Shown here in pieces: positions 29,991 through 39,412 of a stretch of DNA of 64,000 bases. The notes beneath the pieces are model-generated. The model was not told the DNA's origin and made no database searches. It was given only the letters and a program-made list of their open reading frames with translations. This DNA comes from Alteromonas sp. KUL49 (GTDB taxonomy: Bacteria > Pseudomonadota > Gammaproteobacteria > Enterobacterales > Alteromonadaceae): positions 62,001 to 126,000 of the forward strand of contig NZ_BJKL01000005.1 of assembly GCF_006538345.1 (NCBI RefSeq), in the 5' to 3' direction. The translations under genes were made by a program, and so were the position numbers. Numbering within the stretch: the first letter of the stretch is position 1; every line of letters begins with the position of its first letter.

Positions 29991-31244
29991 ATGCAGTATT
30001 TTGACAAGGCGAGTCTTGAGGTATTAATTTCTAAACCAGTGGTAGTGGGAGGAAGCCCCGTCCGGCATTCACCTTTCCCCTGTCGTGACGTAATGGGTAA
30101 GGAAGCACTAGCTCAGGTCGAAAAAGTGTTTGAGTTTTATTGGCAACAACAACAAGACGTTCCTTATCAAGCACATTTTGAAGACGAGTACTGTAAAGCT
30201 TTTGCCGATTTTTACGGGGGAGGATATGCCGATGCCGTAAACTCTGGATCTGTTGCTGTATACCTTGCAGTTCAAGCGCTAAATTTAGCTCCGGGAGCAA
30301 AGGTTCTTGTGTCACCTGTGACTGACCCAGGGTCTGTGTCAGCAGTTATGCTCGCTGGACTTACCCCAGTTATATGTGATTCTGCATCAGGAAGCTTTAA
30401 CCTAGACGCAGAGACTATCAATCAGGCTATTGATGAGCATGGGCAAGATATTCAAGCAGCAGTGCTCACCCACGTTGGTGGATTGGCACTCGATATGCCG
30501 GCTATCTGTAAAATACTCAGTAAGCATCAAATAAGGCTTATAGAAGATTGCTCGCAAATTCATGGCGGTTCTATCAGTGGTAAGATGGTGGGAAGCTTCG
30601 GCGAGTTTGCAGTGTTCTCTACCATGTTTACCAAGAACCATACGACGGGTAGTACGGGAGGAGTGGTGCTTTGTCAGGATGAAAGTGACTATTGGGTTGT
30701 AAGAGGTCTCGCTGATCGCAGAAAACCCTTCGGAAATGAAGGATTCAATCAACGCGACCCTGGTAGCTTCCTTGGTCCTGGGCTCAATTACAACGCCAAC
30801 GAAATTTCTTGTGCACTGGGTTTACAGTCACTCAATACCTTGCCAAGTGTTATCGAAACTCGTCAAAGGCAGGTGGACTATATCAACACCTTGCTAGCTA
30901 ACTCAGAAACCTTCGTTCCGGTATTGCCGATTGAGCAATCGGTGTCATCATATTTTTTCCACAACGTGAAACTCAGTGACAACCTAAGTGACCATCAGGT
31001 TGAGCGTCTAAAGCATGCTTTGCATGGCGAGCAAACCTCGATAAATCCAGATTATCGTTATGTAGTTAGCGAGTGGGATTGGTTTAAAGAGCAGGCGGGA
31101 TGTCAGTCTTCCACCCCAAATGCTACTCGACACAGGCAAAGAAGTATCAATATTCTATTTCACGAGAAATACACCGACGAGGATTTGGAATCTATTGTCG
31201 TTTCTTTGTTACGTGCAGAGAGATATGCGCTAAAAGCGCGTTAA
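29991..31244 (+). CDS. DegT/DnrJ/EryC1 aminotransferase
   Basis: A 417-residue PLP enzyme of the sugar aminotransferase family. The PLP lysine is Lys215 in STMFTKNHTTGSTGG, NSGSVAVYLAVQAL is the phosphate-binding segment, and LIEDCSQIHGG holds the Asp contacting the pyridine nitrogen. It starts immediately after the E1-beta stop, suggesting it works on the product of the E1 pair or of the neighbouring epimerases. It is the last forward gene of the island's first block and converges with the gene at 31263. Confidence 0.87.
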   Translation: MQYFDKASLEVLISKPVVVGGSPVRHSPFPCRDVMGKEALAQVEKVFEFYWQQQQDVPYQAHFEDEYCKAFADFYGGGYADAVNSGSVAVYLAVQALNLAPGAKVLVSPVTDPGSVSAVMLAGLTPVICDSASGSFNLDAETINQAIDEHGQDIQAAVLTHVGGLALDMPAICKILSKHQIRLIEDCSQIHGGSISGKMVGSFGEFAVFSTMFTKNHTTGSTGGVVLCQDESDYWVVRGLADRRKPFGNEGFNQRDPGSFLGPGLNYNANEISCALGLQSLNTLPSVIETRQRQVDYINTLLANSETFVPVLPIEQSVSSYFFHNVKLSDNLSDHQVERLKHALHGEQTSINPDYRYVVSEWDWFKEQAGCQSSTPNATRHRQRSINILFHEKYTDEDLESIVVSLLRAERYALKAR

Positions 31245-31262
31245 CCAAAGCACGGTTAGTAA

Positions 31263-32537
31263 CTACACGTTAAAAAATCGATTCATGGCGGCCATCACAC
31301 TCTCGGTTGTAATGGCGTTCCAATCCAGATACTGACCTTCTCGGGCACTTATTCGCTGGTCACTTCCAGGAACAATACCGATTCTTGTGAGGTGACTGAC
31401 GGTGTTAGACGTGCAACTGGGATTTAACATACCAAACAGAATATATTTGCAGCGGGGCGACAGAGACACAAGTGCTTGGGCGCCGTTACTCGTCATTAGG
31501 TTTATGTGACATAGCTCGTAAAGTGCAAAGCGCATATGTACCGATAATGCAGCCTCTGAGCACTCGTATACACCATCCCAATTCAGCGGCAACAAAGCTT
31601 TTTCTGTATCTCTAATGACCACCACGTTCATTCCCTTGGATATTAGCTCCATGCATACTGACTTCCACGTGGGTAAGTGACTGTTTCGTTCGTGATGAGC
31701 ATCACATTCTCTTAGTGTGACCACAACCGTTTTATCTAGCGTAATTTTTCTAGCGCTAGCCCACGACTTCACTTTTTCTTGATAAAAAGCCGAGGATTCT
31801 AGTATTGCTATTGATGTGCCGCTGGTATGAAAACGAAGTAGTTCGTCAAAAAAGTGAACAGCTTTAGGTCGCAAGAAATTGTGTTCCAACGGAAACCGGT
31901 GAGATGCTTGTCGGTAGAGTAGCCTAGCTTCCTCTCTTGTTCGGCAAACTGAAAAGTTCGCGTGCTTATCAACGAGAGAAATTAAGGGCAGCAATAGGTT
32001 ATTAAATCTAAAGTTCATTTCATCAATAGAAAAAAATGAAATATCTTCGCGAAAACCCGCTTTGTCCCCCGGGCAAAAAATGACCTTTATCGTGGTTAGC
32101 CCTAACTTATTTGCTGTTAACTTGGCGTGAACCATAAAATTCAGAAAGTCATAAGTTGGAGGCGTTACACGGAAGTCGTAAATTACTGTCAGTATTTGAC
32201 TTTCTTTAATCGATAATTGATTTTTATCATTGTAAAGGTCGCCGATTTTTACCAGTTTTTTCTGTGTGTTGTCGAACCAATAGAGTCTATTTTGTGGCAA
32301 TTTTTCAAGCACTTCTAACAACTCAGAATAGTCGTAAATCGCAACGATATAAGCGTCGAAATTACGGGTGAGCATTGACGAAAGTGCATGAATAGGACGT
32401 CCGTTAAATGAACCGGAATCCATTGAGGAGAAATAAGTTATCTCACCGTTTATTTCTTCGTGTTCTAGCAGTGCTTTTGCACTACCTCCTGTACCTATTA
32501 CGGCGACTTTGTGGTCTGGATGACTAAAGTTGTTCAT
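31263..32537 (-). CDS. Uncharacterised protein, possible glycosyltransferase
   Basis: I do not recognise this 424-residue protein. The start MNNFSHPDHKVAVIGTGGSA resembles a Rossmann-like nucleotide or sugar-binding region. The C-terminal half has alternating strands and helices (VVTLRECDAHHERNS, MNVVVIRDTEKALLP, LMTSNGAQALVSLSP) like the donor-binding half of a GT-B fold. I chose the ATG at 32537, giving a 14-base overlap with the upstream sulfotransferase-like gene, over an ATG at 32591. No signal peptide or membrane segment is visible. Its place beside carbamoyl- and sulfo-transferase genes suggests glycan modification. Confidence 0.55.
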   Translation of the reverse strand: MNNFSHPDHKVAVIGTGGSAKALLEHEEINGEITYFSSMDSGSFNGRPIHALSSMLTRNFDAYIVAIYDYSELLEVLEKLPQNRLYWFDNTQKKLVKIGDLYNDKNQLSIKESQILTVIYDFRVTPPTYDFLNFMVHAKLTANKLGLTTIKVIFCPGDKAGFREDISFFSIDEMNFRFNNLLLPLISLVDKHANFSVCRTREEARLLYRQASHRFPLEHNFLRPKAVHFFDELLRFHTSGTSIAILESSAFYQEKVKSWASARKITLDKTVVVTLRECDAHHERNSHLPTWKSVCMELISKGMNVVVIRDTEKALLPLNWDGVYECSEAALSVHMRFALYELCHINLMTSNGAQALVSLSPRCKYILFGMLNPSCTSNTVSHLTRIGIVPGSDQRISAREGQYLDWNAITTESVMAAMNRFFNV

Positions 32538-33276
32538 ACAGCAGGGTTTCTCTTTGGTGGTTCCAATCGGCAAAAAGTGATGATACTTCACTTAGGTTTG
32601 CAATGAGATTGCGATGAGGTGTTCCAATTGACTTAGTTGGAAGCTGCAACTGACTACTTTCACCCGTGACTACGGAACCATCAATATTTAAAAATGCACG
32701 AATCTCATCGCTCTTAGCCGTTAACATTGAGTAGTCGAAGAACCTATAGTCAGTCAACGTTGTAAGTTTAGCGAGCTCTGTTTCGGCTCTCAACGCACTC
32801 TGGCAAAACTGATTGGCTTCTTGCACCGAGATTCGCAGTGACTTTGGCGCTAGCGAACGTTTGAGTTTGTCCGGTGAGTCATCGTTTTCGTAAACATGCC
32901 ACACGCCGCTGGCTTCAACGATCTTTCTCGATACAAAGTGTTCTAAAAAGCATCGAGACAAATGAACTACCGCGATTTTTTCATTACTGACTTTTTCGAC
33001 AAGCTTTGAGAGCAAGTCAGTATCATCCCATTGATAATGGGGGATGGATAACTTGCTACCGCATATAGAAGACGATCCAGCAAGCCTTTGAATAGTGTTG
33101 CGAAACGAAAAGTTACTGTCGTTTATGGTCAAGTTGATATGACCTTCTCGAACGTACTCTGGTTCACGAACAACTAATTCATGATCGCAAAAGACATTAT
33201 GGTATTGATTTAGCGAGCGGCTCAAAAACGTTGAACCGCATCGGCCAAGAGAAGCAATAATAAAGCACTGCGGCAT
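32524..33276 (-). CDS. Sulfotransferase-like protein
   Basis: This 250-residue protein has a PAPS-type phosphosulfate loop at the N terminus (FIIASLGRCGSTFLSRSLNQ) and a 3'-phosphate-binding-type segment VVHLSRCFLEHFVSRKI near residue 103. These are hallmarks of sulfotransferases, which move sulfate from PAPS to a hydroxyl group. The start overlaps the carbamoyltransferase stop by one base. Probably it decorates the flagellar or another surface glycan; the acceptor is unknown. PAPS synthesis genes are not in the window. Confidence 0.7.
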   Translation of the reverse strand: MPQCFIIASLGRCGSTFLSRSLNQYHNVFCDHELVVREPEYVREGHINLTINDSNFSFRNTIQRLAGSSSICGSKLSIPHYQWDDTDLLSKLVEKVSNEKIAVVHLSRCFLEHFVSRKIVEASGVWHVYENDDSPDKLKRSLAPKSLRISVQEANQFCQSALRAETELAKLTTLTDYRFFDYSMLTAKSDEIRAFLNIDGSVVTGESSQLQLPTKSIGTPHRNLIANLSEVSSLFADWNHQRETLLYEQL

Positions 33277-34889
33277 TACAGCTTGTCTTTGTTAACTAAA
33301 AACGGACCAATGAATGTTGCATCCATTCCACTGGAAGCAAACGTGGTCAAAGCATCTTTCGCTGTCTCTACAATGGGTTGCCCCATTACGTTGTAACTGG
33401 TATTTAATACCGTAGGAACACCCGTAATATTGTTGAAGTCACTAATGAGCTGATGGAAGTTCGAGTTGTCCATTTTCGCTACTGTTTGCACTCGAGCTGT
33501 GTTGTTGACGTGATTAACAGCAGGTATCTTCTTTTGCCACTCTTCTTTTACGTTAAACGTAATTGTCATAAAGGGGGATAGTTGGTTCATTTCAAAAAGG
33601 TTTTTTGCTTCTTCAGCCATTACTGCGGGAGCAAAAGGACGAAATTCCTCTCTAAACTTAATTCGCGCATTGATTTTGTCTTTCATGGTAGGTGAAGACG
33701 GATCGGCAAGAATTGAACGATGTCCCAGCGCTCTTGGACCAAATTCTGATCTACCCTGCATCCAACCTAAAATTTGACCCTGTGCAAGTCGCTTTGCGGC
33801 TTCTTCGGTGGGGTACGCTACTTCAGTGTAAGGGATACCCACTAATTGCAGGCTTTTTTCTAACTCGTCATTCGAGTAACTCGGGCCATAGTATGCATGC
33901 TCAAGGGTAAAGTCGGTATAGCCCTCTTCAACTGCACCAAGAATGGCGCAACCAAGCGCTAGCCCACGGTCGCTTGAGGCTGGCTGTACAAACAGTTCGT
34001 CAATAAAGGGCAACTCATAGATGACTTTGTTAGCTGAGCAATTAAGAGCAACTCCGCCAGCAATACAGAGCTTTCTTAGACCGGTGTCTTTGTGAAGCTT
34101 TGTCACCAGAGAGACTAAACAGTCTTCCAGTGCTTTCTGCGCCGATGCCGCAATATTCATATGACGCTGCGTAATAGGCTCGACAATTGTTCTATGCTCG
34201 CCTAAAAGCTGTGTGTGAACATGGTTATAAGCGGGTTCAAAGCTACACATGATTTTAGGAGAAGCTTCGAATATTTCTCTGTTAACTATGTAGCCGTTGT
34301 CGCTTGGCCGTGCTAACGACGACAAATCGTACTCCGGCGTTCCAAAACTAGCCAAACCCATGACTTTGTATTCGTCTTCGTCGGGTTTAAAACCGAGGAA
34401 TGAAGTAATACTGGTATAGAATTGACCGATAGATTGGTCGGCTGGATACGAATCCAAAATGTTGAGCTTACCCGCTTTACCAACGCCAAATTGATTACTT
34501 AAACCATCTCCGTATCCATCCCACGAAATACACATAGCTTCATCGTAACCGGAACAGTAGTAAGCAGAAGCAAGATGGGCAGTTTGGTGATTCACCATTT
34601 CGATTTTTGGTACGTGTCCAAAATAGTGACGTAAAAATCGCTCTAAACGAGGTAATAAGTCGCCAAAAGTCACACCAGAGTGAACAACAAGATCGATATC
34701 TTGCATCGTGAGGTTGTTGTCTTTCAACAGGTTTGAAGTGCTTCGGATTGGAAGCGTTCCCCTAGGAGATTTAACACGACAAAAGCGCTCTTCTTCATAC
34801 ACGCCAACGATGGTGCCGTCGATAATAAGAGCGGCCGCTGGGTCGTGTTGATTCGCCGTAACACCACTGTGTAATCCAAGTATATTCAT
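33276..34889 (-). CDS. Carbamoyltransferase (NodU/TobZ type)
   Basis: The 537-residue protein begins MNILGLHSGVTANQHDPAAA, the start of the NodU/CmcH/TobZ family, which transfers a carbamoyl group from carbamoyl phosphate to a sugar hydroxyl. The N-terminal Kae1-like domain includes NHQTAHLASAYYCSGYDEA and GGVALNCSANKVIYE. The C-terminal domain holds GWMQGRSEFGPRALGHRSIL and VLNTSYNVMGQPIV. I chose the ATG at 34889 because family members start there; an in-frame ATG at 34928 would add 13 residues. It is first in a reverse three-gene set. Confidence 0.92.
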   Translation of the reverse strand: MNILGLHSGVTANQHDPAAALIIDGTIVGVYEEERFCRVKSPRGTLPIRSTSNLLKDNNLTMQDIDLVVHSGVTFGDLLPRLERFLRHYFGHVPKIEMVNHQTAHLASAYYCSGYDEAMCISWDGYGDGLSNQFGVGKAGKLNILDSYPADQSIGQFYTSITSFLGFKPDEDEYKVMGLASFGTPEYDLSSLARPSDNGYIVNREIFEASPKIMCSFEPAYNHVHTQLLGEHRTIVEPITQRHMNIAASAQKALEDCLVSLVTKLHKDTGLRKLCIAGGVALNCSANKVIYELPFIDELFVQPASSDRGLALGCAILGAVEEGYTDFTLEHAYYGPSYSNDELEKSLQLVGIPYTEVAYPTEEAAKRLAQGQILGWMQGRSEFGPRALGHRSILADPSSPTMKDKINARIKFREEFRPFAPAVMAEEAKNLFEMNQLSPFMTITFNVKEEWQKKIPAVNHVNNTARVQTVAKMDNSNFHQLISDFNNITGVPTVLNTSYNVMGQPIVETAKDALTTFASSGMDATFIGPFLVNKDKL

Positions 34890-35150
34890 AGTCAAATTAG
34901 TACTCGTTGAGGCAACTAGCGTGAACATCTCTGCTGACGTATGACACTAATTACAGGTTCCGCAGAACTTAAATTTAGGGTACAAGTTTGTTATCGGAAA
35001 AGGTTAAGATAACTTAAGTAATAATAACACGTTAGAACTTTCGGCGGGACGGGACATCGTCAGTATTACGAACTTCACGAAGTATCCCATGCTAAAGTCT
35101 TCACGGTTTCAGCCGACATTAAAGCGTTACCAACGTAAAGGAAGAGTAGA

Positions 35151-35960
35151 ATGACTCCAAACTGTTTTATGATTGCCTCATCTGGCTCAAGTGCAACGAA
35201 ATGGGTATCTCGTGTGCTCAACTTAAATGAGAGCATCACAGCTTGGCATGCAAATGAAGAAACTGAGGACAAAAGCACATTAGAAAGCGAGGAAGCACTT
35301 GCAACATCGCTAGCAACTAAGGTCGCTGAATCTGGTAACTATGTGGGAACCATTCACATTACTCCTTGGCATGGGACCGAAATGCAGCAGCCTATTGAAT
35401 CCAAGGGAGGGCAATTCGCAGGTCTGCTTAGACACCCAGTGTTTAGAATAAATTCGCAGTCAGAATCAAAAACTCGCAATAACGCTCCACCTAAGTATGA
35501 ACGTTATCGTGGAAACCTGAACTTACTTTTGAAGGAAATTCCTGACTTCTTTAATGCATTTTTAGACAAATATGGAACGTGCTTTTCTCACGGACAAGTT
35601 GAGTTTGCCGTAGTTTGCTATCGCGTATTCAAGTACGAGATTGATCTACTTACTTTAGACAAAGAAAAATTGTTCTTTTATGAGTCTCTAACAACGGAAC
35701 CCACTGAGTTTAAACGCTTTGTGAGTTACTTGTGCCCGACGCTAGACGTTACCGACGCCTATTTAAGTAATGTTTTTGAGTTCGGAAAAATAAATAGTCA
35801 CCATGTGGTTGTGCCCAAAAGCTTAAGCGACATTTACAATGATTTTTGGGATGAGCCTCGCCGTTTTATGTTCGAGTACATTCTAGAGCACTTCGATAAA
35901 AAGTTTAACACTATCGCGAGTTACGAAAACCTAAACTACGACATGACCTCATTCCGATAG
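35151..35960 (+). CDS. Sulfotransferase-like protein, second
   Basis: This 269-residue protein starts MTPNCFMIASSGSSATKWVS, laid out like the first sulfotransferase-like protein (FIIASLGRCGSTFLS), and has LLRHPVFRINSQSES, close to the 3'-phosphate-binding motif of sulfotransferases. GGAAG lies 7 bases before the ATG. It is transcribed divergently from the carbamoyltransferase across a 261-base gap in which I could not call a promoter, and converges with the nucleotidyltransferase gene. The acceptor is unknown. Confidence 0.62.
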   Translation: MTPNCFMIASSGSSATKWVSRVLNLNESITAWHANEETEDKSTLESEEALATSLATKVAESGNYVGTIHITPWHGTEMQQPIESKGGQFAGLLRHPVFRINSQSESKTRNNAPPKYERYRGNLNLLLKEIPDFFNAFLDKYGTCFSHGQVEFAVVCYRVFKYEIDLLTLDKEKLFFYESLTTEPTEFKRFVSYLCPTLDVTDAYLSNVFEFGKINSHHVVVPKSLSDIYNDFWDEPRRFMFEYILEHFDKKFNTIASYENLNYDMTSFR

Positions 35961-35983
35961 AGATTCAATAGCGGTGAGTGGTG

Positions 35984-36016
35984 TAACGCACTTTGGGTTT
36001 GATAGCTAGTGCGTTA
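35984..36016. terminator. Hairpin between convergent genes
   Basis: TAACGCACT at 35984-35992 pairs perfectly with AGTGCGTTA at 36008-36016, with a 15-base loop. It lies between the convergent ends of the sulfotransferase-like gene and the nucleotidyltransferase gene, and its right arm contains the latter's stop codon. There is no T tract, so termination is inferred only from position. Confidence 0.45.
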
Positions 36017-36715
36017 TGCCAGCGCTTTGAAGTCTATTTGTGCCTGTGTGTAACTTTCAGGCGTACCAATATCCCTATGATATCTGGTGTTTGTCCATGC
36101 CGTGATCTTTCCAAGAAGCATTGGAATGACATCGTTGCTGATATCACAAAACGCTGTAGTAGAAAGCCAGTCTATTACTTTTGGTGAAAAGATATACACA
36201 GCGCCATTGGCAAGATTTCCGGGCGGATTGACTACCTTCTCATGCATCGCTGTCACTGTATTGTTTTCTAGTTCGACAATCCCGCAAGAAGACGGTGTAT
36301 CAGTGCGGAAAAGCATCATACTCATTTCACAATGCGTAGGTCGATTATTGTGATGTTCAATAAAGTTTTTTAGATCGAATGACGAGAGATTGTCGGCGTG
36401 TATAACCATTACATCGTCATCTGCCAGTTCGGGAATGTGTGCTCGTATGGTTCCCCCAGTGCCTAACAGTATTTCTTCATACCACACAGTGAGATTGGAC
36501 AAGTGTGCCCAATGGTCATTGAGGTGCTTTTCCACCTGCTCAGATAAGTAGTGTGTGTTGATAAATATCTCAGATACGTGAGGGCTAGTACTAAGCATAT
36601 CTAGCCAGTAATCTAATAGCGGGCGACCGTTAATAGGTACCAAACACTTTGGCGTATTGTCGGTGAGCGGTTTCAATCGAGTACCAAACCCCGCAGCCAA
36701 TAACACTACTTTCAA
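36014..36715 (-). CDS. Nucleotidyltransferase (sugar-1-phosphate type)
   Basis: A 233-residue NTP-transferase starting MKVVLLAAGFGTRLKPLTDN, the nucleotide-binding signature LAAGxGTRLxPLT, followed by PKCLVPINGRPLLDYW and a metal-binding VIHADNLSSFD. The family makes NDP-sugars from NTP and sugar-1-phosphate; small members include HddC/MurU-like enzymes. Its start overlaps the HldE-like stop by 4 bases, so the two are likely co-translated. Together with the GmhA-like isomerase they suggest activation of a heptose, though the base and sugar are not decided by sequence. Confidence 0.82.
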   Translation of the reverse strand: MKVVLLAAGFGTRLKPLTDNTPKCLVPINGRPLLDYWLDMLSTSPHVSEIFINTHYLSEQVEKHLNDHWAHLSNLTVWYEEILLGTGGTIRAHIPELADDDVMVIHADNLSSFDLKNFIEHHNNRPTHCEMSMMLFRTDTPSSCGIVELENNTVTAMHEKVVNPPGNLANGAVYIFSPKVIDWLSTTAFCDISNDVIPMLLGKITAWTNTRYHRDIGTPESYTQAQIDFKALA

Positions 36716-38199
36716 TTTAATAGCTCACTAAGCTTCTTGTTTATTGCACTTTTAGAAATGGGCACATTTCCACGCACGCTCACCTGAATTGACGAGCTGA
36801 TACTTCCCACAAATGCCGCCTGCCAAATATTTGCGCCACTTGCGAGCATGAGCGCAGTGGTAACAAACATAGCGTCACCCGCACCTGCGGTATCAATAGC
36901 TGAATCGGCAAAGGCTGGTAGGTTATCTGTATCAAGAACATTGGTTTGTGGATTAAGATGGCGTATGAGTACACCCTCTCCGCCCAACGTTACCAATACA
37001 TTTTTCGCGTCCAATGTTTCAGATAAGCTCTTCGAGACTTCAATTAAGCCACTGCTCTCATCTTGTATGGTTTGCCGAGCTTCTAGTTCTGTAGGGGCTG
37101 TCAACATTAACCCTTTGAATTTTCCAAGGTCACCCATCTGAGAAGACGTTTGACTGTCGGCCGCAATAGGAATGTCTTGTGCGTGACAAATATGGCTGAT
37201 TCGCGTCACCAGTTCAGGACACAATAGGCCATAGTTAAAATCGGCAAATAGTACAAGGTCGAAGGAAGACGCACGTTGCTCAAAATCGTTAACAAACGAA
37301 TTTATGAGCGGTGAATCAATGTCGTGACGACGGTATTCATTAACGCGCAACAGAGTTTTGTCTTTGGCTCGATACCGCAATTTGTGCGTGGTAGGGCGAG
37401 AGGTATCTTCTTTGACAACAGCGTCAATTCCGTACTCTTCAAGTTTGTTCTTCGCGAAAGCGGCGTGTTTGTCTTCACCACACACACTGAAGAAGGTCAC
37501 GTTGGCGCCGAGTCTGGCACCGTGCCCTGCAACAATGCCTGCGCCCCCTAAATAGCTAAAAGACTCGAGTGGACTGACAGCAATAGTCGGATCTTCCTGC
37601 GACATACCAATCGCCATACACTCTTGATATTCATCAACAATAATATCGCCGATAACCGCAATATTAAGAGCGCTAAACTTATCTAAATGCTGCTCAAGCG
37701 TAGGTCGGCTAATGTTGTAACGCTCGTGATAGCCTTGAAGCAGTCTCGACAAACGAGAATCTTCGTTAATTTGTTGCAACAGTAGCTCACGGCTAGATAA
37801 TAATTTGTCGCCAGAGCTAAAAATCAGACGACCGCCATAGGTCTCAACAATCGGCGTCTCAGGATTTTGTGCCGAAGCAAATTCTTTCCCTTTTACAACC
37901 ACATCGGGTTGAATTTTTTCTATAACCTTCAGCCTATCGCCATTAACGACAATCACATCATCAACGCAAGACAACGCTTGCAGGGCCATTACTCGCTCTT
38001 CATTGTCAAAAAAAGCATGCAATGAATCTTTCCGGTCGTACAAACCAACGACTAATATATCGGCTTGTTCCGACGCGAATAGCAAAAAGCGCAAATGCCC
38101 AGGGTGAATAATATTAAAGTTCCCAGAAACAAAGCATATTGATTTTCCGCTGTTGCGAGCATCAATGAGTTGCTGAATTTGCTGGTCCTTAGTACTCAT
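36712..38199 (-). CDS. HldE-like cytidylyltransferase-kinase fusion, swapped order
   Basis: The 495-residue protein joins a cytidylyltransferase-like domain (about 18-150, SGNFNIIHPGH with His32-x2-His35) to a PfkB carbohydrate kinase (about 175-490, GDIIVDEYQ, SYLGGAGIVAGHGARLGANV and the catalytic DTAGAGDAMF). Normal HldE has the kinase first and the nucleotidyltransferase second; here the order is reversed. HldE-type enzymes phosphorylate and activate heptose-7-phosphate. The stop overlaps the nucleotidyltransferase start, and 4 bases separate it from the upstream alcohol dehydrogenase, so all three probably form one operon. Confidence 0.85.
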   Translation of the reverse strand: MSTKDQQIQQLIDARNSGKSICFVSGNFNIIHPGHLRFLLFASEQADILVVGLYDRKDSLHAFFDNEERVMALQALSCVDDVIVVNGDRLKVIEKIQPDVVVKGKEFASAQNPETPIVETYGGRLIFSSGDKLLSSRELLLQQINEDSRLSRLLQGYHERYNISRPTLEQHLDKFSALNIAVIGDIIVDEYQECMAIGMSQEDPTIAVSPLESFSYLGGAGIVAGHGARLGANVTFFSVCGEDKHAAFAKNKLEEYGIDAVVKEDTSRPTTHKLRYRAKDKTLLRVNEYRRHDIDSPLINSFVNDFEQRASSFDLVLFADFNYGLLCPELVTRISHICHAQDIPIAADSQTSSQMGDLGKFKGLMLTAPTELEARQTIQDESSGLIEVSKSLSETLDAKNVLVTLGGEGVLIRHLNPQTNVLDTDNLPAFADSAIDTAGAGDAMFVTTALMLASGANIWQAAFVGSISSSIQVSVRGNVPISKSAINKKLSELLN

Positions 38200-38203
38200 G
38201 CCA

Positions 38204-39250
38204 TTACACCTTTTCTGATATTTTAATGATCGCTCGAACGACTTTTTGTTGGCGCAAATCCTCAGCCGCTTGATTTATATTATTCAAGTTGTAATCGTCT
38301 GATAATAAAGAGTGTAGCGGTAATGACGAACTGCTGCAGCATGAGGCGTGTTGAAGAAGCTGTTGTGGATCTGCACCACCGCCCCAAGAGCCTTGAATAG
38401 TTTTGCCACAAATGAGTTCAAAAGGATCAAGCTGAATCTTATCACCGTGTTTGGGATGAGAGGCGAAAACACACTTACCCGTATTGCGATTAACAATGGA
38501 AAACGCTGATTCGATGGTGCGACAGCTACCGGCAGCTTCAATACAAAAATCAAGCAAGCGACCATCGGTGATTTCGTTTACGGCATCGAGAAGAGAAACT
38601 TTTTGCGGATTGATACAAACATGAGCACCAATAGTTTTCGCGAGTGTAAGTTTGTCCTCGTTTGTGTCTATGGCAACTACTGTATTTGCTCCACATTCAA
38701 CTGCGGCCATGAGTGCCGACATTCCGATACCACCAAGACCGAGAATACCGATAGAATGTTGCGGCAAAACAGAGAGTTGATTCTGAACCATACCCATACC
38801 AGTGGGCATAGCACAGCCGAATAATACTCCCTCTCTTAAGCCAATACCTTTGGGAAGTATATAACAACGATTCTCTGACACTACGGCATAATCACTGTAC
38901 GTGGTAACCGCGCCGGCATTGATCGAACCCATCGGCGACTCATAAACACTACCTCCGGCTTCGATACCAGTACCTTTAATCCAACTCAACACCACGGTAT
39001 CATCTGGAGCAACAGTGGTGACGTCGCGGCCCACTTCAACAACCGTTGCCGTAGCTTCATGTCCGAGCATATGGGGGAGATAGCGGTCTTCGCCTCGCCC
39101 GCCCGACATTTCCATTAGCTGACTATGACAAATTCCGGCGTAATGAATTTTGACGAGAACTTGACCTGGCCTTAACACTGGTACTTCAATATTTTCTACG
39201 ATGTCCAGTGGCTGACCACATTGTTTCAATACGGCTGCTTTGAGTTTCAT
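38204..39250 (-). CDS. Zinc-type alcohol dehydrogenase (MDR)
   Basis: A 348-residue medium-chain dehydrogenase. Catalytic-zinc ligands are visible in YAGICHSQLME, MLGHEATATVVEVG and FGCAMPTGMG; the cofactor site is ILGLGGIGMSALMA. The four-Cys structural zinc lobe is absent: the place where it should be reads SWIKGTGIEAGGSVYE. Such enzymes oxidise alcohols or reduce aldehydes; with the LuxC/LuxE-like pair in the same island it could interconvert an aldehyde and an alcohol, but this is only inference. It leads the reverse operon that ends at 36014. Confidence 0.85.
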   Translation of the reverse strand: MKLKAAVLKQCGQPLDIVENIEVPVLRPGQVLVKIHYAGICHSQLMEMSGGRGEDRYLPHMLGHEATATVVEVGRDVTTVAPDDTVVLSWIKGTGIEAGGSVYESPMGSINAGAVTTYSDYAVVSENRCYILPKGIGLREGVLFGCAMPTGMGMVQNQLSVLPQHSIGILGLGGIGMSALMAAVECGANTVVAIDTNEDKLTLAKTIGAHVCINPQKVSLLDAVNEITDGRLLDFCIEAAGSCRTIESAFSIVNRNTGKCVFASHPKHGDKIQLDPFELICGKTIQGSWGGGADPQQLLQHASCCSSSSLPLHSLLSDDYNLNNINQAAEDLRQQKVVRAIIKISEKV

Positions 39251-39412
39251 TGTTACCGATACTTCCGCTGTTTATATTCTTTTTATCGACCAAATTGCAT
39301 GGTCCTTTAATAAGCCGCAAAGGCTTGTATAGCGCGATATTGGATACTAATACTTGCGTATGATTTTGTATACGGAAAAAATATCGAGTTGCTTACTTTG
39401 TGAGCATTTGTC

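Noticed and set aside
34890..35150. A -10/-35 promoter pair in the divergent gap
   Set aside because: Several AT-rich candidates exist but none has acceptable boxes and spacing, so I do not call one.
39355..39380. Possible sigma-54 promoter before the atypical flagellin (GG ... TTGC)
   Set aside because: The spacing between GG and GC is 12, not 10, so it does not fit the -24/-12 rule.
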